DNA of 64,000 nt from Methylotetracoccus oryzae (GCF_006175985.1 NZ_SRSH01000007.1:1-64000), one strand, 5' to 3'; positions 31,434 to 41,076 are shown, numbered from the stretch's first letter. The notes: a model not told the origin generated them from the sequence alone. A program made the numbers and translations.

Positions 31434-32504
31434 CTAGAGATCCAGTCCCAGCGGATTGTCCGGATCGACATTCGGCATGAAGGGAACGCGGCGGTTCTTG
31501 TCGGTCACCTGGTAAATGCGGCCCAGCCAGTTATTGAACAGCGCACCGGCGGAATCCCGCCAGGTGTTGTCGAGATGGGACACGACATAGGCTTCCGGAA
31601 AGTCGGGGATCGTTCGACCCGCGCGCTTCGCGCTGCGTAAGTGCCGGCCGTATTCGTTCAGAACCCCGGCGACCTCGAGATTGAAGTAGTGCTCGGGAAA
31701 CGGCGGATAATCCTCCCGTTCGCCCTGTACATAGCGCGCAATCTCACGCTTGTATTCCTTCAGCAGGCTGATCGTGTCGTACTCCGGGTGGCCCTGGAAA
31801 AACACGACGCGAAACAGGTCCGGACTCACCGCCAGGTGAACTCCCGCTTCCTCGCTCTCGACCAGAACCTTTAAGCCGACACTTTCCATATCCTCGCGAA
31901 AAATCTCGTTAAACCGGGAGTGTGGCACGTCGAAACGGGTATTGATGTTGGAAACCAACGGATGGCGGCGTTCCACCACGCGGTGGGAATAGACGCCCCA
32001 GCGCTTCCCGCCCAAATGCGTCCGCTGGATTCCGTAACAGTACTGAAACAGCGCATGCGTCGCGAGACATGAGCACAGGATCGATGTCACATTCTCCCGC
32101 GCCCAGTCGAATACTTCGGTCAGCGGCTCCCAGAATGTCTCCTCGGGCAAGCTCGGCTGAGACACGTTGGCGCCGCTGACGATCAAGCCGTCGAGTCCTT
32201 CTTCGCGGAGTTGCTCGAAGCTCTCATAGTGCCGCGCGATGTGCTCCCGGGCCGCCTCACCGCGCGGGAGTCCCTCGATCGTGAACGGATGCATGTGAAA
32301 CTGGACGATCGGGTTCGCAGCCCCTACCAGTCGGAAGAACTGGCGCTCGGTCGCTTCCAGCGCGGCATCAGGCATCATGTTCAGCAACCCGATATGCATC
32401 TCCCGGATGTCCTGATGCTCCGCCACATCAACGGAGAGGACGGGCTGTCCCTCGTCGATAAGACGCTGAAACGTAGGCAGCGCGGTGTGGGCAACCAATG
32501 GCAT
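31434..32504 (-). CDS. metA: Homoserine O-acyltransferase, MetA family
   Basis: Acylates homoserine at the first committed step of methionine synthesis. 356 residues, longer than the 309 of E. coli MetA. The glutamine-amidotransferase-like fold carries nucleophile Cys146 (CSCLATHALF), with His239 and Glu241 in FFQGHPEYD completing the triad. Succinyl versus acetyl specificity depends on one or two pocket residues and cannot be settled here, because the SGANVSQPSL pocket segment differs from the E. coli one. It ends a tight minus-strand group after the truncated haemoglobin and the P-loop protein. Confidence 0.9.
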   Translation of the reverse strand: MPLVAHTALPTFQRLIDEGQPVLSVDVAEHQDIREMHIGLLNMMPDAALEATERQFFRLVGAANPIVQFHMHPFTIEGLPRGEAAREHIARHYESFEQLREEGLDGLIVSGANVSQPSLPEETFWEPLTEVFDWARENVTSILCSCLATHALFQYCYGIQRTHLGGKRWGVYSHRVVERRHPLVSNINTRFDVPHSRFNEIFREDMESVGLKVLVESEEAGVHLAVSPDLFRVVFFQGHPEYDTISLLKEYKREIARYVQGEREDYPPFPEHYFNLEVAGVLNEYGRHLRSAKRAGRTIPDFPEAYVVSHLDNTWRDSAGALFNNWLGRIYQVTDKNRRVPFMPNVDPDNPLGLDL

Positions 32505-32542
32505 GGGGTCAGGATCCTCCGCAAGGGCTCAGGCCCGTCACA

Positions 32543-33382
32543 CTAGCGACCCAGAGCGGCCGCGACCAGTTCCAAAAAATCGCTCTCGTCGCGAACCTGC
32601 GCGGCATCGGCCACATCCAGCGTGTAGCCGTAGTGATCGGCGATCGCCTGGTACCGCGGCAGTCGGGCGTGGAACAGTCGCGGAAACACCCAGGTCACGA
32701 ATTCGTCCGGAGGAATCTCGTCGACGCTGCCGTAGCCCCGCTCAGCCACGAAAACCGGCAGTTCCTGGTCGAGGAATTCGGGCCGGTAGTACAAGGGTTT
32801 GGGATCCAGGCGGGCGCGTTCGATCAGCACCTGCTCCAGTTCAGGGGTGGTCCGGAGGTACACGATGAGCGTATTCTCGGCCAGCAGTGCCAGCGTCTCG
32901 GGATCGTCGAGCTCACAAACACTCCCACCGGCATCGTTGATGAAATGCTGATAGCCATAAATCTCCCGCGCCTTTTCACGGAACGCCGGCACGTCCCGCA
33001 TCGCCATGATCTCGGCCTGACGGTGCAGGGCCTGGCGTCGCTTGAATTCAACCAGCGACAGTCCTCCGGCTGCGGGATTACCGAGTTTGCCGAGAAACGT
33101 CGAAATCGGCGCCAGATTCCCGACGGTGATGTTGCTGCCAATGTAGATCGAGTCGGACAGCAGCAGATCCCGGAGGAAGGGCACATCCATCGCCCGTCGC
33201 TTGATGTTGTCCAGGATTGGCTCTTCCAGATATTTGGTGCCGATCCGGTAATCGCCTGAGTAGTGAAACCAGCGATCTTTGGGCAATTTGTCGGCCAGGG
33301 TGGTCTTGCCCACGCCGGACATGCCGAGCAGCGTGATCGCTTTGCGCTCACAATCCAGGAATTCCCGTGGGGTCATGCGCAT
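32543..33382 (-). CDS. P-loop ATPase of unknown function
   Basis: 279 residues. A clear Walker A (GMSGVGKTTLAD, residues 20-31) starts a kinase-like NTPase fold. I do not recognise the specific family. Other visible features are a conserved-looking YSGDYRIGTKYLEE soon after the P-loop, a Thr/Gly-rich region with SIYIGSNITVGNLAPIS, and LIVYLRTTPELEQVLIERA, which resembles the LID/Arg region of small-molecule kinases. The protein may be a small-molecule or nucleotide kinase. It begins 15 bases after the truncated haemoglobin and ends 38 bases before metA, so the three are likely co-transcribed. Confidence 0.75.
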   Translation of the reverse strand: MRMTPREFLDCERKAITLLGMSGVGKTTLADKLPKDRWFHYSGDYRIGTKYLEEPILDNIKRRAMDVPFLRDLLLSDSIYIGSNITVGNLAPISTFLGKLGNPAAGGLSLVEFKRRQALHRQAEIMAMRDVPAFREKAREIYGYQHFINDAGGSVCELDDPETLALLAENTLIVYLRTTPELEQVLIERARLDPKPLYYRPEFLDQELPVFVAERGYGSVDEIPPDEFVTWVFPRLFHARLPRYQAIADHYGYTLDVADAAQVRDESDFLELVAAALGR

Positions 33383-33397
33383 CGTCTGAAATCCGCC

Positions 33398-33814
33398 TCA
33401 GGGCCCTTGGACCGTGGGTTCATCGGGGGTGTTGATCATGTGGTAAGCGGTTCGCGCCAGCGCTTCGAACAGGCGCTGTTTGAGGACCGGATCGACATCG
33501 GTCTCATCCAGCGCCCGGCCCATGCACTGCAACCACTGATCGGCTTCCGCAGGGCCGATCGCAAACGGGAAATGGCGCATGCGCAACCGCGGATGGCCGA
33601 ATTCCTCGATATAGAGATTGGGGCCGCCCAGCCACCCTGACAAAAACTTGAACAGCTTGTCCCTGGATCCGGAGAGGTCCGCCGGGTGCATCGCCCGAAT
33701 CGGCGCCGCCGCGGGCAGCGCGTCCATGTAGCCGTAGAACCGCTCGACGACATCACGCAGTACAGCTTCACCGCCCAGCAGCGCGTAAGGGCTGGGCGCA
33801 GGGGTTCCGTTCAT
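33398..33814 (-). CDS. Group II truncated haemoglobin
   Basis: 138-residue 2-on-2 globin. The proximal haem ligand is His81 in HPRLRMRHFPF, and the group II hallmark Trp (G8) is Trp94 in ADQWLQCM. Tyr27 lies at the expected distal B10 region. Group II globins bind O2, NO or sulphide with high affinity and are tied to oxygen or nitrosative-stress chemistry in other bacteria. The ATG at MNGTPAPSPYALLGG was chosen because the 103 codons upstream in the same frame run into the palindrome described separately and have no globin character. First gene of the haemoglobin / P-loop / metA group. Confidence 0.93.
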   Translation of the reverse strand: MNGTPAPSPYALLGGEAVLRDVVERFYGYMDALPAAAPIRAMHPADLSGSRDKLFKFLSGWLGGPNLYIEEFGHPRLRMRHFPFAIGPAEADQWLQCMGRALDETDVDPVLKQRLFEALARTAYHMINTPDEPTVQGP

Positions 33815-33921
33815 TATCTCGGCCAGTGGTTCGTCCAGCGCGTATTTTATCGCACGCGGGCCGCTCGGGCGCGCCCGGAAAAGCCGAGCGTGCGCCTGTC
33901 GGGGTGACCCACTCTCGTCAA

Positions 33922-34084
33922 GGTGTAACCGTTCACACCCCCTCGGAGCGGTAACGGGAGTGGGACCGGGGAGACGGGACCGTCTGCGGGACGGACCCCG
34001 CAGCCGAGCCGACAGGGACGTCTTCACCGTGTGTCTCGTCTCCCCGGCCCCTGCCGCGACAGGATGGGTGTGAACGCTTACGCC
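33922..34084. repeat. Large imperfect inverted repeat (163 bp), MITE-like or structured RNA candidate
   Basis: Outer arms 33922-33940 and 34066-34084 match over 17 of 19 positions, including a perfect 10-base core GTTCACACCC / GGGTGTGAAC. Inner arms centre on CCGGGGAGACG (33966-33976) and CGTCTCCCCGG (34037-34047), 11 perfect pairs that extend to about 19 with few mismatches. The apex holds another hairpin, CTGCGGG / CCCGCAG (33984-34003). Between outer and inner arms are unequal bulges of 21 and 14 bases. No flanking target-site duplication and no second copy in the window were noticed. Confidence 0.7.
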
Positions 34085-34093
34085 ACGGTACGT

Positions 34094-34110
34094 GATTGCC
34101 GCTGGCAATC
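34094..34110. repeat. Short perfect hairpin next to the large palindrome
   Basis: GATTGCC-GCT-GGCAATC forms a 7-base perfect stem with a 3-base loop, nine bases beyond the large inverted repeat and 130 bases before the mfd start. No T-tract follows on either strand. It could be an operator or part of the same element. Confidence 0.5.
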
Positions 34111-34242
34111 CCGCCTGACACAATAAGGAACCACGCGCCGTATCCCTTGCGACCCGCGAAGTCGGTGCCTTGCCGCGGATTCATCCGCGCCCTCCAACCC
34201 GATACGGCGATCCGGAACTTCCCAACCTGCCTGTTCGTGTTC

Positions 34243-37200
34243 ATGTCCGACGACCCGACGCCTCCCTCCTCAGCATCGCCACTGGCCCCTCCCCTGCCCA
34301 CCCGACAGCGGCGCTCGCTGACCTGGAGCGGCCTGCACGGCTGCGCAGACGCGCTGGCCCTCGCCGCGGCCGTCGCACACAGCGAGGAACTCCTTTTATT
34401 GGTGACGACCGACACGCAGACTGCGCTTCGGCTCGAGCACGAGATCGCTTTCTTCGCCGGCCCGAAGTGCACCATCCTGCCGTTCCCTGACTGGGAAACG
34501 CTGCCCTACGATGTGTTCTCGCCGCTGCCGGAGATCGTGTCACAGCGTCTGAAGACCTTGGCCGAACTCGGCGACCATCGCAAGGGAATACTGATTACGT
34601 CCGCCGGCACCTTGATGCAACGGCTGGCGCCCCGCAATCACATCGTCGGCAAGACGTTTGCGATCAAGCCCGGTAGCCGGATCGATCTGGCGGAGATTCG
34701 TCAGCGCCTGGAGAGTGTGGGCTATCAATGCGTGTCACAGGTGCTCCAGCACGGCGATTTCGCCGTACGCGGCTCCATCCTCGACCTGTTTCCGATGGGC
34801 AGCCACCACCCCTATCGGATCGAACTGTTCGACGACACCGTGGAATCGATCCGCACCTTCGATACGGAGACTCAGCGATCCATCGAACGCGTGCCGGCGA
34901 TCAATCTGTTTCCGGCGCGGGAGTTTCCATTCGACGACGCGGCCATCAAGCACTTCCGACGCCAGTTCCGGGAACGCTTTCCGGAGGCTGCGCACCACAG
35001 CGACATCTACCAGGATGTCACCAAAGGCCTGGCACCTGGGGGCATAGAGTATTACCTGCCGTTGTTCGTCGAACAGACCGAGACGCTGTTCGATTACCTG
35101 CCGCCAGGCACCACAATCGTCCTGCATGGTGACGTCGCCGGCGCTGCCGCCGCCTTTCACGAGGAGGCGGTTGAACGCCACCGTCAGCGCGAAGGTCATC
35201 TGGACCGCCCTCCGCTGCTGCCTGAGCAGCTCTTTCTCGATGCTGCCGAACTCGATGCGCGCATTACGCGCTTCAGGCAAATCGGGATCGATCCCGCGAA
35301 TGGGTCGACGCCGACCAGTGACACGATTGCATTCGATACGCCCCCGCTGCCGGTCGTCGCTCTCGATGCCAAGTCGGGGGAAGCCGCGGCCGCTTTGAAG
35401 GCTTTTCTGCAGCAGCTGTCGGGGCGTGTGCTGTTCGTTGCGGAAACGGCCGGTCATCGCGAAGCGTTGCGGGAAACGCTTGCGAAGTATGCGCTGCGCC
35501 CACGACTGTTCGATGGCTGGGGAGCGTTCCACGCCGCGGACGCGCCGCTCGGTCTCGTCATAGCGCCCGTCGAGCACGGGCTGTGGTGCCGGAGCCAGGG
35601 GCTGGCCGTCATCACCGAGACGCAACTCAGCGGTGAGCGGGCCCAGCAGCGCCGGCGCCGCCGACGCAGCAGCGAGCGCACCTTCGACCAGTTGCTGCGC
35701 GATCTCGAGGACCTCGAGATCGGCGGACCGGTGGTCCACCAGGATTACGGTGTCGGACGCTATCAGGGGCTGCAGCGGCTGACCGTCGGCGGCATCGACG
35801 GGGAGTTCCTGACGCTGGAATATGCCAATCAGGAAAAGGTCTACGTACCGGTCGCATCGCTGCACCTGATCGGTCGCTATAGCGGCGCCGCACCCGAAAG
35901 CGCACCGCTCCACAAGCTGGGCGGCGACCAGTGGCAGAAGGCCAAACGGCGCGCACTGGAGCGCGCCAAGGACGTGGCCGCCGAGTTGCTGGACATTTAC
36001 GCCCGGCGCGCCGCTAAGGCGGGCCGCGGGTGCACCTTGGCGGCCGACGAATACGCAGCCTTCGCCGCGGGCTTTCCGTTCGAAGAGACGCCGGACCAGG
36101 AACAGGCCATCCAGGACGTCTTGCGCGGCATGTGCTCCGCGGAGCCGATGGATCGGGTCATCTGCGGAGATGTGGGCTTCGGCAAAACCGAGGTCGCGAT
36201 GCGCGCTGCCTTCGTCGCCGCGCAAAACGGGCTGCAGACAGCCGTGCTGGTGCCGACGACCCTGCTCGCTCAGCAGCATTTCCAGAATTTCCGCGACCGC
36301 TTTGCCGATACTCCGGTGCGGGTCGAATTGCTATCGCGCTTCGTCGGGCGCAAGCAGCAGCAGGAGACGATCGACGCCGTGAAAGACGGCAAGGTGGACA
36401 TTCTGATCGGCACCCACAAGCTGATGCAGAAGGGCATCGAATTCAAGCAGCTCGGCCTCGCCATCATCGACGAGGAGCATCGTTTCGGGGTTGCGCACAA
36501 GGAGCACTTCAAGAAACTCCGAACGGAACTCGATTTCCTGACGCTGACCGCGACACCGATCCCGCGCACTTTAAACATGGCGTTGTCGGGACTTCGGGAC
36601 ATTTCGATCATCGCGACCCCGCCGCCGAACCGGCATGCGATCAAGACCTTCGTCAGCGAATGGGAGGACGCGCTGGTCCAGGAAGCCATCCTGCGCGAGA
36701 TCAAGCGCGGGGGTCAGGTCTACTTCCTGCACAACAAGATCGAAACGATGGAAAAGACCGCGGCCCGGCTGGAAGCGCTGGTCCCGGCCATTCGCCTGCG
36801 CATCGCCCACGGCCAGATGCCGGAGCGGGAACTCGAAAAGATCATGCTGGACTTCTATCACCAGCGCTTCAACGTACTGATGTGCACGACCATCATCGAG
36901 AGCGGCATCGACGTGCCTTCGGCCAACACGATCATCATCGATCGGGCGGACCTGCTCGGGCTGGCCCAGCTGCACCAGTTGCGCGGCCGCGTCGGCCGCT
37001 CGCATCACCGGGCCTACGCCTATCTGATCACGCCGCCGAAAAGTGCCATCACCGCAGATGCGCTGAAGCGCCTCGAAGCAATCGAAGCCTCGGGCGAGCT
37101 CGGCGCGGGCTTCGTACTGTCAACCCACGACCTTGAGATCCGCGGCGCCGGCGAACTGCTCGGCGACGAGCAAAGCGGGCAGATTCAGGAAATCGGCTTC

Positions 37201-37719
37201 GGACTGTACACCGAACTGCTGGAACGGGCGGTGGCCGCGTTGAAGTCGGGCAAGCAGCCGGAACTCGAACTTTCGCACGAGGCCGGTCCCGAGATCGATC
37301 TGCAGAGCCCCGCCCTGATCCCGGACGACTATCTGCCCGATGTACATAATCGGCTGGTGTTGTACAAGCGGATCGCAGGCGCCGGCAGCGCCGGAGAACT
37401 GCGCGATCTGCAGATCGAGATGATCGACCGCTTCGGACTCCTTCCGCCTGCCGCGAAGACACTGTTCAGCGTCGCCGAATTGAAGCTCCGCGCGCGGGAG
37501 CTGGGTATACAGAAGATCGAGGTTGGCCCGACCGGGGGTCGCATTCTGTTTGCGCCGAATCCGAACATCGACCCGGTCAAGATCATTCTCTTGATCCAGC
37601 AACCGGCCGGCAAGTACCGACTCGATGGCCCCGACAAACTCCGGTTCAATCAGAGCTTCGAAGGCCCGGAGGAAAAGGCCGCCTACCTCGAAGAACTGCT
37701 TGCCAAACTCGCCGCCTGA
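34243..37719 (+). CDS. mfd: Transcription-repair coupling factor
   Basis: Large SF2 translocase that removes stalled RNA polymerase and recruits UvrAB. 1158 residues (E. coli 1148). The UvrB-homology region is N-terminal (TILPFPDWETLPYDVFSP, then GDFAVRGSILDLFP). The RNA-polymerase-interacting domain begins near GGPVVHQDYGVGRYQGL. The motor has Walker A ICGDVGFGKTEVAMRAA, the DEEH box IIDEEHRFGV and the motif TATPIPRTLNMAL. The C-terminal autoinhibitory domain follows. The ATG at MSDDPTPP is preferred; 49 codons upstream are open but look non-coding. Confidence 0.97.
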   Translation: MSDDPTPPSSASPLAPPLPTRQRRSLTWSGLHGCADALALAAAVAHSEELLLLVTTDTQTALRLEHEIAFFAGPKCTILPFPDWETLPYDVFSPLPEIVSQRLKTLAELGDHRKGILITSAGTLMQRLAPRNHIVGKTFAIKPGSRIDLAEIRQRLESVGYQCVSQVLQHGDFAVRGSILDLFPMGSHHPYRIELFDDTVESIRTFDTETQRSIERVPAINLFPAREFPFDDAAIKHFRRQFRERFPEAAHHSDIYQDVTKGLAPGGIEYYLPLFVEQTETLFDYLPPGTTIVLHGDVAGAAAAFHEEAVERHRQREGHLDRPPLLPEQLFLDAAELDARITRFRQIGIDPANGSTPTSDTIAFDTPPLPVVALDAKSGEAAAALKAFLQQLSGRVLFVAETAGHREALRETLAKYALRPRLFDGWGAFHAADAPLGLVIAPVEHGLWCRSQGLAVITETQLSGERAQQRRRRRRSSERTFDQLLRDLEDLEIGGPVVHQDYGVGRYQGLQRLTVGGIDGEFLTLEYANQEKVYVPVASLHLIGRYSGAAPESAPLHKLGGDQWQKAKRRALERAKDVAAELLDIYARRAAKAGRGCTLAADEYAAFAAGFPFEETPDQEQAIQDVLRGMCSAEPMDRVICGDVGFGKTEVAMRAAFVAAQNGLQTAVLVPTTLLAQQHFQNFRDRFADTPVRVELLSRFVGRKQQQETIDAVKDGKVDILIGTHKLMQKGIEFKQLGLAIIDEEHRFGVAHKEHFKKLRTELDFLTLTATPIPRTLNMALSGLRDISIIATPPPNRHAIKTFVSEWEDALVQEAILREIKRGGQVYFLHNKIETMEKTAARLEALVPAIRLRIAHGQMPERELEKIMLDFYHQRFNVLMCTTIIESGIDVPSANTIIIDRADLLGLAQLHQLRGRVGRSHHRAYAYLITPPKSAITADALKRLEAIEASGELGAGFVLSTHDLEIRGAGELLGDEQSGQIQEIGFGLYTELLERAVAALKSGKQPELELSHEAGPEIDLQSPALIPDDYLPDVHNRLVLYKRIAGAGSAGELRDLQIEMIDRFGLLPPAAKTLFSVAELKLRARELGIQKIEVGPTGGRILFAPNPNIDPVKIILLIQQPAGKYRLDGPDKLRFNQSFEGPEEKAAYLEELLAKLAA

Positions 37720-37751
37720 CCCGATGCGCATGTCATCGACTGCCGCCCCTC

Positions 37752-37780
37752 TTGTAACGGCCTCCGGCCTGCGACATAAT
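37752..37780 (+). promoter_or_regulatory. Sigma-70-type promoter upstream of SRP RNA
   Basis: TTGTAA (37752-37757) and CATAAT (37775-37780) are separated by exactly 17 bases. Predicted start near 37787, giving a leader of about 40 bases before the SRP RNA. That fits the known processing of 4.5S RNA from a precursor. Confidence 0.55.
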
Positions 37781-37829
37781 GGCTATCCTTTGCAAGGGCG
37801 CTCGATTCGGATGCCCTCGACAACGAATT

Positions 37830-37925
<96 letters not shown>

Positions 37926-37968
37926 TCCCCTCTCGCCGCTCTCTCCGTCCGCTGGTGGATCGCCGCCC

Positions 37969-39615
37969 ATGGCTTATCTAGCCCTCGCGCGCAAGTGGCG
38001 TCCGCGAAACTTCGACGAAGTCGTCGGGCAAGAGCACGTCATCAAGGCGCTGAAGCACGCGCTGCAATTCGACCGAACCCATCACGCCTACCTGTTCGCC
38101 GGTACCCGCGGCGTCGGCAAGACCACGATTGCCCGGATTCTGGCCAAGGCACTGAACTGCCAGGCCCGCGACGGCTATAACCCCTGCGGATCCTGTGCCA
38201 CCTGTCAGGAACTCGACGGCGGCCGTTTCGTCGATCTGATCGAGGTCGACGCCGCATCGCGCACCAAGGTGGAGGACACGCGCGACCTGCTGGAGAACGT
38301 CCAGTACGCCCCGAGCTACGGCCGCTACAAGGTGTACCTGATCGACGAAGTGCACATGCTCTCGGCGCATAGCTTCAACGCCCTGTTGAAGACCCTGGAG
38401 GAGCCGCCCCCCCATGTGCAATTCCTGCTGGCCACGACAGATCCGCAACGAATCCCGGTCACGGTCCTGTCGCGGTGCCTCCAGTTCAACCTGAAGCATC
38501 TCAGCGCCGAGCAGATCCGCGGCCAGTTGGAGCACATCGCGCAACAGGAGCACATCGACCACGACGCCAGCGCGTTGCGCGCCCTGTCGCGAGCCGCCGC
38601 CGGCAGCATGCGGGATGCACTGAGCCTGATGGATCAGGCGATCGTGCACGGCGGCGGCAGCTTGCGGGAAGCCGAGCTGAGTTCGATGCTCGGCACCGTT
38701 GCCCGAGAACCCGTATTCGGCTTGCTGACGGCCATCGCTGCGCAGGACGCTGAGGCCGTGCTGCAGCTGACCGCCGAGATTGCGCAGTACACACCTGATT
38801 TCACCGACGTACTGCAGCATCTTCTGGCGATCCTTCATCATGCCGCACTCGCGCAGTGGGCACCCGACATCCTGAAACGTGACGAGGACGCAGAACGCAT
38901 CAAGGCTCTTGCCGAACAACTCAGTGCCGAAGACCTCCAGTTGTTCTACCAGATCGCCCTGATCGGACAACGCGACCTGCCGCTGGCCACGGATCCCCAG
39001 AGCGGATTCGAGATGGTTCTGCTGCGAATGCTGGCGTTCCGCCCCACCGTAAACTCGGTTCGAACTCCATTGCAAAGCGAGGCGCCAGTCCGGACGCCTA
39101 GTGCTGGTGCCGCTCCGCGCGTCAGGCATGAGCCGCCGGTCGCCCACGCGAACCCCGTTGTCGTCGATTCCGTCAGGCCGGTGCCGGGAGTGGCCGCACC
39201 GCCCGCCTCACCGGTGCGCGCCACCCCGGGCTCACCCAACAGCGAATGGGCGGGACTGATCGAAGCCACCGGGCTGGGTGGCATGGCGCGCGAGCTGGCC
39301 AGCCATTGCCTGCTGCGGACACTGACGCCCGAAGCCTGCCACCTGATTCTGGGCCGCCCTCAGGCGCATCTCCGAACACCCCAGGTCGAGAGCACGATCG
39401 AGGCAGCGCTGCGGAAACATCTGGCCACCCCGGTGAAGCTGACGATCAGTGTCGAAGGCGAAGTTGACGACACCCCGGCCATCCAGCAGCAGCGCGCGCG
39501 CGCGGAGCGGCAGCGCCGCGCTGAACTGACGATCGAGCAGGACGACAACGTGAAGGCCTTCAAAGAGTTGTTCGATGCCGAGATCGTCTCTGGCTCGATC
39601 CGTCCCTTGGACTGA
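37969..39615 (+). CDS. dnaX: DNA polymerase III subunit tau (DnaX)
   Basis: ATPase of the clamp loader, which also tethers the polymerase cores. 548 residues. Walker A is [15 protein letters not shown] near residue 45. A four-cysteine zinc module ([16 protein letters not shown]) lies near 64-79, followed by the DEVHML box and sensor SRCLQF. Domain III ends near residue 360 and leads into a Pro/Ala linker and a tau-specific C-terminal domain. No A AAA AAG slippery site was seen, so a frameshifted gamma product is not expected. The ATG at [10 protein letters not shown] is used; the frame is open back into the SRP RNA but that part is not protein coding. Confidence 0.96.
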   Translation: MAYLALARKWRPRNFDEVVGQEHVIKALKHALQFDRTHHAYLFAGTRGVGKTTIARILAKALNCQARDGYNPCGSCATCQELDGGRFVDLIEVDAASRTKVEDTRDLLENVQYAPSYGRYKVYLIDEVHMLSAHSFNALLKTLEEPPPHVQFLLATTDPQRIPVTVLSRCLQFNLKHLSAEQIRGQLEHIAQQEHIDHDASALRALSRAAAGSMRDALSLMDQAIVHGGGSLREAELSSMLGTVAREPVFGLLTAIAAQDAEAVLQLTAEIAQYTPDFTDVLQHLLAILHHAALAQWAPDILKRDEDAERIKALAEQLSAEDLQLFYQIALIGQRDLPLATDPQSGFEMVLLRMLAFRPTVNSVRTPLQSEAPVRTPSAGAAPRVRHEPPVAHANPVVVDSVRPVPGVAAPPASPVRATPGSPNSEWAGLIEATGLGGMARELASHCLLRTLTPEACHLILGRPQAHLRTPQVESTIEAALRKHLATPVKLTISVEGEVDDTPAIQQQRARAERQRRAELTIEQDDNVKAFKELFDAEIVSGSIRPLD

Positions 39616-39631
39616 ACTGAGGAAAACGACC

Positions 39632-39961
39632 ATGAAGAATCCCTTGGGCGCCTTGATGCAGCAGGCGCAGAAGATGCAGGAAAACTTTCAGAAGGCCCAG
39701 GAAGAACTGGCCAGTACCGAAGTACACGGCGAAGCCGGCGGCGGCTTGGTCAAGATCAACATGAACGGCAAGAAGGAGGTCCTGCGGGTCAGCATCGATG
39801 ACAGTTTGCTGGCCAACGACCGGGACATGCTCGAAGACCTCGTCGCCGCGGCAGTGAACGATGCCGTCCGCCGTGTCAACAAGCTCAAGCAGGAGAAACT
39901 CTCCGGCCTGACCGGCGGCCTCGGCCTGGATCTGCCGGGCGATTTCAAGCTGCCTTTCTGA
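39632..39961 (+). CDS. ybaB: Nucleoid-associated protein YbaB/EbfC
   Basis: Small dimeric DNA-binding protein that shapes the nucleoid. 109 residues. It begins [16 protein letters not shown] and carries the family features [20 protein letters not shown] and [19 protein letters not shown], with a basic hinge ([12 protein letters not shown]) and Gly-rich C-terminus. Starts 16 bases after dnaX, in the conserved dnaX-ybaB-recR operon. Confidence 0.97.
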   Translation: MKNPLGALMQQAQKMQENFQKAQEELASTEVHGEAGGGLVKINMNGKKEVLRVSIDDSLLANDRDMLEDLVAAAVNDAVRRVNKLKQEKLSGLTGGLGLDLPGDFKLPF

Positions 39962-40067
39962 TGCGCCGCGAGACCGGACTCTACCGGTTACACCACTGCG
40001 TGGCGCCCTCCGCTAGCCGCCGGGCAGCGCGAACCGAGCCAGCAGCGAGCATGATCCCCGACCCAGC

Positions 40068-40664
40068 ATGAGAAAAAGCGGCGCTATTGTCGAACTCGTC
40101 AATGCCCTCCGATGCCTGCCTGGCGTGGGGCCGAAGTCGGCACAGCGGATGATGTTCCATCTGTTGCAGCGGGAGCGGGATGGTGCCGCGCGCCTTGCGA
40201 CGGCACTCCAGAATGCCTTGGGCCAGGTCTCGCAGTGCCGCGAATGCCGTACCCTGACCGAATCGCCATTGTGCGACCTCTGCGCGAGCCCGACCCGCGA
40301 CCGGACGCTGCTGTGCGTGGTGGAAACCCCGGCCGACGTGTATGCCATCGACGATGCAGCGAACTACGGAGGCCTGTTCTTCGTGCTGAATGGACGGCTG
40401 TCGCCGCTGGACGGCATCGGCCCGCAGGAACTGCGCCTCGATCACCTGGAGAACCGACTCCGCTCGGGGGAGGTGCGCGAAGTGATACTTGCGACGAATG
40501 CCACTGTTGAGGGCGAAGCGACCGCCCACTATGTCGCCGAAATGGCGCGCCATTTCGGTGTCCGGCCAAGCAGAATCGCCCATGGCGTGCCGTTCGGGGG
40601 CGAATTGGAGTACGTTGACGTGAATACCTTGTCCCACGCCTTCAAGGGCCGGCAGGAACTGTGA
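40068..40664 (+). CDS. recR: Recombination protein RecR
   Basis: RecFOR-pathway mediator that helps load RecA at gaps. 198 residues. A helix-hairpin-helix (ALRCLPGVGPKSAQRM) at the N-terminus is followed by a zinc finger (CRECRTLTESPLCDLC, about 58-73). The Toprim region (LCVVETPADVYAID) and the C-terminal Walker-like GLFFVLNGRLSPLDGIGP follow. Third gene of the dnaX operon. Confidence 0.97.
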   Translation: MRKSGAIVELVNALRCLPGVGPKSAQRMMFHLLQRERDGAARLATALQNALGQVSQCRECRTLTESPLCDLCASPTRDRTLLCVVETPADVYAIDDAANYGGLFFVLNGRLSPLDGIGPQELRLDHLENRLRSGEVREVILATNATVEGEATAHYVAEMARHFGVRPSRIAHGVPFGGELEYVDVNTLSHAFKGRQEL

Positions 40665-40681
40665 CCCCGGAGGATCCAGCG

Positions 40682-41026
40682 ATGTCCGAGTGTTTGTTTT
40701 GCAAGATGGTTGCCGGGGAAATCGCACCCGACATTGTTTACGAGACGTCGGAGGTACTCGCGTTTCGCGACATCCATCCGCAGGCGCCGGTCCACATCCT
40801 CGTCATCCCGAAGCGCCACATCGCCACCCTGGACGATTTCCCGGACGATCAGCCAGGTCTGGCCGCAGAATTGCTGACCGCGGCGCAGCGGGTCGCCGCC
40901 CAGTCAGGACTGGCGGAAAGCGGCTACCGAACCGTCATCAATTGTCGCGCAGACGCCGGGCAGGCAGTCTATCATCTGCATCTGCACGTGCTCGGCGGCC
41001 GCCGACTGCACTGGCCGCCCGGCTGA
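40682..41026 (+). CDS. HIT family protein (HinT-like purine nucleoside phosphoramidase)
   Basis: 114-residue member of the histidine-triad superfamily. It has the CxxC-like start SECLFCKMVAGEIAPDIVYE, the central VHILVIPKRHI segment, and the triad HLHLHVLGGR near the C-terminus. HinT proteins hydrolyse nucleoside 5'-phosphoramidates. The ATG at MSECLFC lies 17 bases after recR with GGAGG close by, so it is probably in the same operon. Confidence 0.93.
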   Translation: MSECLFCKMVAGEIAPDIVYETSEVLAFRDIHPQAPVHILVIPKRHIATLDDFPDDQPGLAAELLTAAQRVAAQSGLAESGYRTVINCRADAGQAVYHLHLHVLGGRRLHWPPG

Positions 41027-41076
41027 GCAATCCCGCCGCGCCAGCCTCCGAGGCTGCCGCAAACAGGGAAAAACGC

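Larger units (their letters stand above)
33815..34242. other. Intergenic region between truncated haemoglobin and mfd
   Basis: Contains the large imperfect palindrome and a small adjacent hairpin (both annotated separately). Otherwise no gene is supported; open frames here are extensions of the mfd and globin frames. Promoters for the two divergent genes must lie here but none with good spacing was found. Confidence 0.55.

Noticed and set aside
34735-36279. 514-codon open frame opposite mfd
   Set aside because: Antisense to well-conserved mfd motifs and lacks family features.
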